A stretch of DNA of 11,499 nucleotides from CAZQRW01 sp964596115. Lineage in GTDB: Bacteria; Hydrothermota; UBA3072; B12-G15. The position numbers and the translations under genes were made by a program. Under the pieces are notes generated by a model. That model was not told the DNA's origin and did no database searches. It was given only the letters and a program-made list of their open reading frames with translations. Shown piece by piece: positions 6,517-11,499 of the stretch. Location: the NCBI GenBank assembly GCA_964596115.1, contig CAZQRW010000052.1:1-11499 (forward strand). Reading direction: 5' to 3'. Positions within the stretch are counted from its first letter, which is position 1. Each line of letters opens with the position of its first letter.

Positions 6517-6984
6517 TTATTTGTCTTCGAGATAATTCTTTAAAAATCGCAGGATTCCATTGACATCTGGTAATTCAGGAATAGCATATACTTTCACCCA
6601 CACAATCCTTCCTGTCTTATCAATGACTATGTTAGCCCTTTCTGAAAATCCTTCTTTTCGGAGTATGCCAAATTTTTTGGCAACCTCGCCATGTGGCCAA
6701 AAATCAGCAAGTACCCTTAAATTTTTTATCCCAAGGTTCTTCATCCAGGCATGCTTACAGGGAACCGAATCAACACTTAAACCCGCAACAACGACATTAA
6801 GACTTTCAAAGTCCTCCATCCTTGCTTCCAAAGATTTCATCTGCTCAGCACAAACCTCGGTCCACGCAAGAGGGTGAAATGAAAGAAAGATTACCTTCCT
6901 TCTAAAATCCGAAAGTTTAAATTCCTTACCGTGCTGATCTTTAAGCATAAAATCTGGTGCCACATTATCGACCTTTAAAACCAT
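6517..6984 (-). CDS. Peroxiredoxin, AhpE/BCP-like
   Basis: Thiol-dependent peroxidase of the AhpC/TSA family, 155 residues, cytoplasmic. A thioredoxin fold covers nearly the whole protein. The active-site segment is FHPLAWTEVCAEQM with peroxidatic Cys45 and Thr42, and the conserved Arg is in FSERANIVIDK. SVDSVPCKHAW carries Cys76, which occupies the position after the third beta strand and could act as a resolving residue; this is not certain. The usual PxxxTxxC motif is kept as P38-x-x-x-T42-x-x-C45. The start ATG 6984 has AAGGGGG before it. It is the first gene of a unit with the short peptide and fhs, all closely packed. A PerR-like site upstream (7029-7043) is weak. Confidence 0.9.
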   Translation of the reverse strand: MVLKVDNVAPDFMLKDQHGKEFKLSDFRRKVIFLSFHPLAWTEVCAEQMKSLEARMEDFESLNVVVAGLSVDSVPCKHAWMKNLGIKNLRVLADFWPHGEVAKKFGILRKEGFSERANIVIDKTGRIVWVKVYAIPELPDVNGILRFLKNYLEDK

Positions 6985-7028
6985 ATTAACCCCCTTTTAA
7001 GTGAATCGATATAAATAATTTTAAAACT

Positions 7029-7043
7029 TATTAATTATTATCA
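7029..7043 (-). promoter_or_regulatory. Weak PerR/Fur-like site upstream of AhpE-like peroxiredoxin
   Basis: The minus strand reads TGATAATAATTAATA, which matches the PerR consensus TTATAATNATTATAA at 11 of 14 fixed positions. It sits about 45 bases upstream of the start codon in very AT-rich DNA, where such matches arise easily by chance. No good -35/-10 pair was recognised around it. Confidence 0.25.
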
Positions 7044-7076
7044 TTCCCAGATATTTTTCCTCATAAACAACACAAA

Positions 7077-7107
7077 TAAAAATTAAAAGGGGGGCATAAA
7101 GCCCCCC
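7077..7107 (-). terminator. Rho-independent terminator of the perR-hrb-fprA-dfx operon
   Basis: GGGGGGC (7089-7095) and GCCCCCC (7101-7107) form a 7-bp all-GC stem with a 5-base loop. On the minus strand the stem is followed by TTTTAATTTTTATTTG, a strong U-tract. It lies 16 bases after the stop of the last operon gene and so ends the five-gene unit. Confidence 0.9.
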
Positions 7108-7123
7108 ATCCCCCCCCTTCAAA

Positions 7124-7414
7124 CTAAGACGCAGATCCTACAGGCAGAATTTCCTCTTCNNNNNNNNNNNNNNNNNNNNNNNNNNNNNNNNNNNNNNNNN
7201 NNNNNNNNNNNNNNNNNNNNNNNNNNNNNNNNNNNNNNNNNNNNNNNNNNNNNNNNNNNTGTTTCTCCTCTTCGCTGGAAAGAAATTTGAACCGATTCTT
7301 TAACATTGCATTACTGACTTGATCTGCAATTTGACTGTAGATATCTCGACTATTAACCTCACTTTTAAAGCCTGAAAGAATAATTTCCTTCAGTGAGTAA
7401 TTACTCAAATCCAT
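7124..7414 (-). CDS. Ferritin-like/rubrerythrin-like protein, interrupted by assembly gap
   Basis: The readable N-terminal ~51 residues form a ferritin-like helix pair: YSLKEIILSGFKSEVNSRDIY has the first-helix Glu, then LKNRFKFLSSEEEK is the second helix with the Glu cluster that normally continues to ExxH. This resembles small stand-alone rubrerythrin/ferritin-like proteins of anaerobes, likely diiron peroxide or iron-handling proteins. Exactly 100 N bases (7160-7259) hide the middle. The stop after EEEILPVGSAS is in the same frame only if the gap length is a multiple of three in the right phase, so the true length and C-terminus are unknown. The ATG at 7414 is chosen over the TTG at 7417 because AGGAGG at 7420-7425 gives proper spacing. 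That site overlaps the desulfoferrodoxin stop, making this the last gene of the operon. Confidence 0.65.
   Translation of the reverse strand: MDLSNYSLKEIILSGFKSEVNSRDIYSQIADQVSNAMLKNRFKFLSSEEEKXXXXXXXXXXXXXXXXXXXXXXXXXXXXXXXXXXEEEILPVGSAS
7160..7259. other. 100-N assembly gap
   Basis: A run of exactly 100 ambiguous bases, the customary placeholder for a scaffold gap of unknown length. It lies inside the ferritin-like gene. The sequences on either side may not be truly 100 bases apart, and more than one gene could be missing. Confidence 0.97.
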
Positions 7415-7423
7415 CAAATCCTC

Positions 7424-7810
7424 CTATCGTAGGGCCTTTTTCCAGAGGCCATGGATGCTGCAATGTTCTCTCACAAATGTAGTATCATTATAATCCACGT
7501 TAAATGTGGCCTCAGGCACATCTCCAGGATTTAAAAATTTCTTAAATGATCCATCGTTAGTAATAACCTCTATCCATTCAATATAATGTTTTTCCTCCAT
7601 AGGATGCTGAACAGAACCTATCTTTACTTTAATTCCATCATTGGTTTTTTCTACTAAGGGAAGATGCTTTTCATTTCCTTCTTCCTCAGATTTTTCTTCA
7701 AGTAATTTCATAGGCTGACCACAACACACAAGTGCCTCGGCACCCTCATGAACAACTTCTACAATATTTCCACAGATAGTACATTTGTAAGCTTGAAATT
7801 TCTTTGTCAT
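7424..7810 (-). CDS. dfx: Desulfoferrodoxin (class I superoxide reductase)
   Basis: Reduces superoxide to hydrogen peroxide in the cytoplasm without making oxygen, drawing electrons from rubredoxin. The 128 residues match the class I family. The N-terminal desulforedoxin-type FeCys4 centre uses Cys10, Cys13, Cys29 and Cys30. The C-terminal catalytic iron site uses His49, His69, His75, Cys117 and His120, with the Glu47-Lys48 pair next to the first His as in active enzymes. AAGGAG overlaps the fprA stop at good spacing to the ATG at 7810, and the downstream ferritin-like gene starts within ten bases of its stop. Operon neighbours supply the electrons (rubredoxin domain) and remove the peroxide product. 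Confidence 0.96.
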   Translation of the reverse strand: MTKKFQAYKCTICGNIVEVVHEGAEALVCCGQPMKLLEEKSEEEGNEKHLPLVEKTNDGIKVKIGSVQHPMEEKHYIEWIEVITNDGSFKKFLNPGDVPEATFNVDYNDTTFVREHCSIHGLWKKALR

Positions 7811-7821
7811 TTTCAGACTCC

Positions 7822-9009
7822 TTATTTAATAATATTTATTCCTCTATGTTTAGCGAGAATTTCATCTGCCAGTTTATCAAGTGCCTTTAAATCTTCGTTT
7901 TTTGGATATCCCTTAATCAACACAGGTTCAATCAATTCAACTTTAAGATTTCCTATCATCCCTTTTATAATATCAACCATCCTGCTGCCCCATCCATAAG
8001 AACCTATTAAGCTAGCAAATTTTAATTTTGGCCTCAACGCATTTGCAAGATAAGCAGCATATACAGCGGATGGATGAGGGCCAACAAGCACAGTTGGTGA
8101 TGCAATTACAATTGTTGCAGCATCCACAAATGCCATTGCAAGTTCACCAATATCTGTTTTATGCAGGTTAAAGGGTTTAACAACTATATTCCTCTCCATT
8201 AGTACATCTACAAAATAATGAACCATTCTTTCTGTGCTTCCATGCATAGAAACATAGGGAATAACAACCTCATTCTTCACATTATCCGAAATCCAATCTT
8301 TGTAGGCATCTATGATAACCGTTGGTTCTTTATAGATAGGACCATGACTTGGGGCAATCATATTGATATTCAATTTTTCAAGCTTTTCTATGTTTTTCTT
8401 TATGCTCGGTCTAAACGGCATCATTATCTCTGCATAGTACCTCTTGGCATCTTCAATAACCCTGGGATTATTCTCTACAAATATCTTGGAAGATGCATTA
8501 TGAGAACCAAAGAAATCACAGCTAAATAGAATTTTATCTTCTTTGAGATATGTAACCATCGTTTCAGGCCAATGGACCCAGGGTGTCAGGAAAAACTGTA
8601 GGGTTTTATTTCCAAGAGCAAGTTCATCTCCTTCATTTACCAAAATGAATCTATCTTCAGGAATATGCAGAAGATCCATCTCAAATCCCTTACATTTAGC
8701 GTTGGTAACAACCATAGCCTCAGGGAATTTCTTCAGAACCATTGGAATCGAACCAGAGTGGTCTTGCTCTGCATGGTTAGAGATAACATAGTCAATTTTT
8801 TTAACTCCAAGACGATCGAGGTTCTCAAATAAATCCTCTTTTTTTTCTGGGTCAACGGTATCTATAAGTGCAGTCTTTTCGCTTCCTTTTATAAGATAAG
8901 CATTATATGTCGTTCCATCAGGAAGAGGTATCAGTTCATCAAAGATTCTTCTATCCCAATGCAATGCGCCAACTGAGTAGACATTCCTGGTAATTTTATG
9001 AGTAGCCAT
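7822..9009 (-). CDS. fprA: FprA-type flavodiiron protein (O2/NO reductase)
   Basis: Cytoplasmic A-type flavoprotein reducing O2 to water or NO to N2O with electrons from a rubredoxin partner. The 395 residues match the family length. The N-terminal metallo-beta-lactamase-like domain (about 1-245) holds the diiron ligands His79-x-Glu81-x-Asp83, His146, Asp165 and His222, all present. The flavodoxin domain (about 248-390) begins VVIPYVSMHGSTERM, where SMHGSTE is the FMN phosphate loop. There is no C-terminal rubredoxin, so it needs a separate donor, most likely the fused rubredoxin encoded immediately upstream. Its ATG (9007-9009) overlaps the stop codon of that gene by one base (TAATG), so translation is coupled. 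The same pairing is known from Moorella thermoacetica (Hrb-FprA). Confidence 0.96.
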   Translation of the reverse strand: MATHKITRNVYSVGALHWDRRIFDELIPLPDGTTYNAYLIKGSEKTALIDTVDPEKKEDLFENLDRLGVKKIDYVISNHAEQDHSGSIPMVLKKFPEAMVVTNAKCKGFEMDLLHIPEDRFILVNEGDELALGNKTLQFFLTPWVHWPETMVTYLKEDKILFSCDFFGSHNASSKIFVENNPRVIEDAKRYYAEIMMPFRPSIKKNIEKLEKLNINMIAPSHGPIYKEPTVIIDAYKDWISDNVKNEVVIPYVSMHGSTERMVHYFVDVLMERNIVVKPFNLHKTDIGELAMAFVDAATIVIASPTVLVGPHPSAVYAAYLANALRPKLKFASLIGSYGWGSRMVDIIKGMIGNLKVELIEPVLIKGYPKNEDLKALDKLADEILAKHRGINIIK

Positions 9010-9170
9010 TATTCCACCTTTTCAAAATCTGATTTTGCTGCACCACAGACAGGACAAACCCAATCATCAGGGATTTTTTCGAATGGTGTCCCTGGAGTTA
9101 TACCTCCGTCAGGATCACCCTTCTCAGGTTCATAAATATACCCACATACAGTGCATCTATACTTCTCCAT
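9009..9170 (-). CDS. Possible internally initiated free rubredoxin
   Basis: The in-frame ATG at 9170 would give a 53-residue product, MEKYRCTVCGYIYEPE and onward, with iron ligands Cys6, Cys9, Cys39 and Cys42. That is the standard length and layout of a stand-alone rubredoxin. It is preceded by AAAAAGGAGGT with 7-base spacing, as good as any true start site in the window. The ribosome binding site is read as Lys-Lys-Glu-Val in the fusion, so it could partly be chance in a charged linker. It may also be a relic of an ancestral separate gene. Such a rubredoxin could serve desulfoferrodoxin, rubrerythrin or FprA. Confidence 0.5.
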   Translation of the reverse strand: MEKYRCTVCGYIYEPEKGDPDGGITPGTPFEKIPDDWVCPVCGAAKSDFEKVE

Positions 9171-9707
9171 ACTTGATACCTCCTTTTTTGTACTTTGTTT
9201 TTTTTCTTCTATATAATGAGGCGCATTCTTTGATATAAGCCCCTTTTTCACTTCATGATAATACTCATAGGTCATAACCTTGCCATTACTCAAGATGTCT
9301 CCATCAACAATATCACCCATAAAGAGTGTATGCGTACCTGCATCAATTGTATTCTTTACCCGTGCTTCAAGGTATGCCACTGCATTATCAAGCACAACTG
9401 GAGCACCCGTTATACCAATCTTGTAATTTATTCCCTTGAATTTGTCGATGTCTCGACCAGACTTAAATCCAAATGTACCGATAAATTTCATTGGTGCCTC
9501 TGTTGAGAGCACAGAGACAGAAAAAACCATACTATTTTCTATATACCTATGGGTAAGATTATCCTTGTTTATGCAAACAACTATTGCAGGTGGCTCAGAT
9601 GTGACCTGCATTACTGTATTTGCAATCTGCCCATTGAATTTCCTATCCATTTTTGAGCTCACAACGAACATTCCATAACTCAATTTATACAAGGCTTTTT
9701 TATTCAC
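9009..9707 (-). CDS. hrb: Flavin reductase-rubredoxin fusion (high-molecular-weight rubredoxin)
   Basis: Electron carrier that likely passes electrons from NAD(P)H through FMN and rubredoxin iron to FprA. The 232 residues have an N-terminal flavin-reductase-like split barrel (about 1-160, with QIANTVMQVTSEPPAIVVCI and the FGFKSGRDIDKF segment). A charged linker leads to a complete rubredoxin (180-232) with C-x-x-C-G-Y and C-P-x-C-G knuckles. The start is GTG at 9707, overlapping the perR stop as GTGA, with AAGGAGGAG before it. Inside the gene, AAAAAGGAGGT (about 9178-9188) lies 7 bases before an in-frame ATG at 9170 that exactly opens the rubredoxin domain, so a free 53-residue rubredoxin could also be made. 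Domain order and operon position match the Moorella Hrb protein. Confidence 0.93.
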   Translation of the reverse strand: MNKKALYKLSYGMFVVSSKMDRKFNGQIANTVMQVTSEPPAIVVCINKDNLTHRYIENSMVFSVSVLSTEAPMKFIGTFGFKSGRDIDKFKGINYKIGITGAPVVLDNAVAYLEARVKNTIDAGTHTLFMGDIVDGDILSNGKVMTYEYYHEVKKGLISKNAPHYIEEKKQSTKKEVSSMEKYRCTVCGYIYEPEKGDPDGGITPGTPFEKIPDDWVCPVCGAAKSDFEKVE

Positions 9708-10147
9708 TTCTCCTCCTTGTTAAAATTCCTTTCTTTTTCTAAACAATTCTTACAAATTCCAATTAAATAAACCTGTTGCCTCAGTACTTTGTGGCCATCA
9801 ATTTCTTTCATATCCCAACAGTGCCTTTCAAGGTCTACATCAAATATTTTTCCACATCTAACACACCGGAAATGAGCATGGGGAGCCGTATTAACATCAT
9901 ACCTAACCTCGTTTTCACTAATTGTTAGGTCAGAAACAATTCCTTTCTCAAGAAAGTATCTCATTGTATTATAAACTGTCGTCTTTGATAATGTGGGAAC
10001 TTCCTTGATGAGAGCATTGAATATCTCTTCTGCAGTAGGATGGCATAGAGTTGAAATGAGATACTGATAAATTTTTAATCTGTGTATAGATGGCTGTATG
10101 TTTTTTTCTTTAAAATAACTTCTTATACTTTCAAGATCTTTTTTCAA
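9704..10147 (-). CDS. perR: PerR, peroxide-sensing Fur-family repressor
   Basis: Dimeric metal-dependent repressor that loses DNA binding when peroxide oxidises its iron ligands. 147 residues. A winged-helix DNA-binding domain (about 1-85) contains HPTAEEIF and TLSKTTVYNTMRYFLEKGIV. The regulatory metal site has His36, Asp84, His90, His92 and Asp103, each one position from the B. subtilis PerR ligands His37, Asp85, His91, His93 and Asp104. The Asp at the last place favours PerR over Fur. Structural zinc cysteines are Cys95, Cys98, Cys132 and Cys135. The frame begins at a TTG at 10180, but the TTG at 10147 is preferred: AAGGGAG lies six bases before it and the N-terminus then fits the family. 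It heads the hrb-fprA-dfx operon and probably also controls the prx-rubrerythrin operon. Confidence 0.9.
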   Translation of the reverse strand: MKKDLESIRSYFKEKNIQPSIHRLKIYQYLISTLCHPTAEEIFNALIKEVPTLSKTTVYNTMRYFLEKGIVSDLTISENEVRYDVNTAPHAHFRCVRCGKIFDVDLERHCWDMKEIDGHKVLRQQVYLIGICKNCLEKERNFNKEEK

Positions 10148-10164
10148 TATACGCTCCCTTTGTT

Positions 10165-10200
10165 TGATATAATATAACAAGAATTTTAAATTTGTAAAGG
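10165..10200 (-). promoter_or_regulatory. Putative promoter and imperfect dyad upstream of perR
   Basis: On the minus strand TTTACA (near 10193-10198) is followed after about 16 bases by TATATT, with the perR ribosome binding site just downstream. TGATATAATATAACA (plus strand, 10165-10179) overlaps this -10. It is a 7-1-7 dyad with one mismatched pair and could be a self-regulation site, but it fits the PerR consensus poorly. Confidence 0.4.
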
Positions 10201-10297
10201 CTACAACTTTGTTTTTATTTAAATTTTATATAATAAATTTTTGCCCAACATTCACCCTTACTTCACAAATGATTTAAGAACCTGATAAAGTATAATC

Positions 10298-11335
10298 CTA
10301 TTGTCCTCTTAATGCCTCCTTGAATTTCTTGATTTGTTTTTGGAAGAATTTATTATCTGGTTCATTTTTTAGTGCCTGACTTTCCCAGTATACTGCCATT
10401 TTGTAATTCCCGGCAGCGAAGAAGGATTCTGCATATGTATCCATAATATTTGCGTCGTCAGGGGCAAGTTCATGTGCCCTTCTTGCAGCCTCAAGGGTCT
10501 CCTTTGTATATTTTTTCATCAATGCAAACTCCCAGGCAAGAGAATTGTAAACGTCTGCATTTTTTATATTACTCCCAAGCGCCTTTTGCAACAAGGAATG
10601 AGCCCTCTCAACAAACACATTCTCCCTCCCCTTTTCCTCTTTTGAGAGCCTCAGGTATGCAGGTGCAAGAAAGGCATACTGCCAGAGTTCATACTCACGC
10701 CTCAATTCCTTCACAGGTTCTTTGTTATCAACTACCTTTAACTCTACAAGCCTCTCATCAACCCCTTGATAGCCTCCTCTCTTCCTTACAACATAGAGGG
10801 CTGCAGACTGTTTACCTCTTCTATCACCACCTTCTTTTTCCCCAGCCTCAAGTGCAGAAAGAAGTCTTTCTGCAAGAGATCCTTTTGTCCTCTGGAATAC
10901 TGCCATCATACTGTCCACAACACTGGCTCCTGCAAGGATATTTCCCTGGACAGATACATATGGAGCAGTCCTGTGACCTGCCCATTTCATTGTGGATTCT
11001 CCTGTAAATGCAGCAGATCTACCTTTTGTATCAACTATACCCACCTGCCTGTCCTCTGGGGTACTATCCCTTGCAAGGACAGCCTTCAATGCTTCCTCTG
11101 CGGATTTCCCCTTAGAGAGTTCGTCCAGGGCCCATGGACCATAGTAAGGGTTAGTAAGTGCCTGGGTTGCAACACCACCCACTCCTGCCCTGAGCCAGGG
11201 TACAACATACCCCACATCCAGCACCTTTGAGGAAACAGCAACGCCCCACTCCTCGGTCTCTGGATCCATTGCAACGATAGAGAATGTACCTCCTGGAAGA
11301 TTACTTATAACAAGAATCATCAAAAGATTTACCAT
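10298..11335 (-). CDS. DUF1028 protein with C-terminal TPR region
   Basis: 345 residues. About 16-215 match the DUF1028 family, which has a predicted Ntn-hydrolase-like fold and no firmly established reaction. Its typical opening TFSIVAMDPETEEWGVAVSS is here, followed by the Gly-rich GVGGVATQALTNPYYGP and the GNILAGASVVDSM segment. About 225-340 form tetratricopeptide-like helices (VYNSLAWEFALMKKYTKETL, then APDDANIMDTYAESFFAAGN and a third). DUF1028 proteins usually start directly at the TFSIVA strand. Here a short hydrophobic leader, MVNLLMILVISNLPGG, precedes it and may be a minimal signal or an anchor. The ATG at 11335 is used because AAAGGAGG lies five bases before it; the GTG at 11341 would overlap that site. 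It is transcribed ahead of the perR operon but is separated by 150 bases with a likely promoter. Confidence 0.85.
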   Translation of the reverse strand: MVNLLMILVISNLPGGTFSIVAMDPETEEWGVAVSSKVLDVGYVVPWLRAGVGGVATQALTNPYYGPWALDELSKGKSAEEALKAVLARDSTPEDRQVGIVDTKGRSAAFTGESTMKWAGHRTAPYVSVQGNILAGASVVDSMMAVFQRTKGSLAERLLSALEAGEKEGGDRRGKQSAALYVVRKRGGYQGVDERLVELKVVDNKEPVKELRREYELWQYAFLAPAYLRLSKEEKGRENVFVERAHSLLQKALGSNIKNADVYNSLAWEFALMKKYTKETLEAARRAHELAPDDANIMDTYAESFFAAGNYKMAVYWESQALKNEPDNKFFQKQIKKFKEALRGQ

Positions 11336-11341
11336 AAACAC

Positions 11342-11499
11342 CTCCTTTAAGATATTTTATTTTCACAAAAAATGATTTTCAAGCAATAGATTGCATCAAT
11401 AATTTAATAGAACCTATAAAAAGGTTACAATAATCATAATAAATGTCAAGAAAGAAAGGATATGGTATTGGAAAAGAATCATATAGTTACCACTTAGGA
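11342..11499. other. Right-edge non-coding stretch
   Basis: No gene is supported in these 158 bases. On the minus strand a perfect TTGACA at 11444-11449 could be the -35 of the DUF1028 gene, but no acceptable -10 follows at 15-19 bases. A weak PerR-like sequence sits at 11428-11442, and a 5-bp inverted repeat (AACCT/AGGTT) at 11411-11426 has no U-run. Confidence 0.4.

Noticed and set aside
7108..7123. C8 run next to the operon terminator as a functional element
   Set aside because: A simple homopolymer after the last stop codon; more likely neutral, or related to the nearby assembly gap.
11462..11497. 11-codon ORF (MVLEKNHIVTT) on the plus strand preceded by AAAGGAT
   Set aside because: Too short, spacing to the purine run is too tight, and no resemblance to any known peptide.
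1..11499. CRISPR arrays, tRNA or rRNA genes, insertion sequences, phage genes
   Set aside because: No regularly spaced repeats, no tRNA- or rRNA-like sequence, no transposase, integrase or phage protein was seen.

Overview
The window looks like a chromosomal segment from a low-GC, anaerobic, probably thermophilic bacterium. The reasons are its AT-rich codon use (many ATA, AGA and AAA codons), its dense set of oxygen and peroxide defence proteins typical of strict anaerobes (rubrerythrin, desulfoferrodoxin, FprA-type flavodiiron protein, rubredoxin fusion, two peroxiredoxins), and a formate-tetrahydrofolate ligase. The exact lineage cannot be settled by eye. Apart from one gene at the left edge, everything reads on the minus strand, so the layout below follows transcription from right to left.

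Right end: a DUF1028 protein with a C-terminal TPR region (10298-11335). Then comes a tight five-gene operon: perR (9704-10147), a flavin reductase-rubredoxin fusion of the Hrb type (9009-9707), fprA (7822-9009), desulfoferrodoxin (7424-7810) and a ferritin-like/rubrerythrin-like gene (7124-7414). The last gene is interrupted by a 100-N assembly gap. Genes in the operon overlap or sit within 11 bases of each other, and it ends at a clear rho-independent terminator. PerR keeps all five peroxide-sensor metal ligands, including the Asp that separates PerR from Fur.

Middle: an AhpE-like peroxiredoxin (6517-6984), a very short peptide (6448-6504) that resembles the first residues of a nitroreductase, and formate-tetrahydrofolate ligase (4797-6464). 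These are followed by a separately promoted zinc alcohol dehydrogenase (3638-4633). Next is a peroxiredoxin-rubrerythrin operon (2373-3541) with a near-perfect 7-1-7 PerR-box palindrome at its promoter.

Left: a strong promoter drives a truncated ferritin-like gene with no standard start codon (1928-2242). It is followed in the same frame, after a single TGA, by an unusual methyltransferase fused to a dinitrogenase-iron-molybdenum-cofactor (NifX/NifB-type) domain (1136-1924). On the plus strand, convergent to it, is an EamA/DMT-family transporter (229-1113).

Taken together, superoxide would be reduced by desulfoferrodoxin, peroxide by the two peroxiredoxins and rubrerythrin, and O2 or NO by FprA fed by the flavin reductase-rubredoxin protein. 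PerR plausibly governs both operons. The most interesting points are an in-frame internal ribosome binding site and ATG that could release a free rubredoxin from the fusion gene, the methyltransferase-NifX fusion, the truncated ferritin-like ORF before it, and the short nitroreductase-like peptide overlapping fhs.
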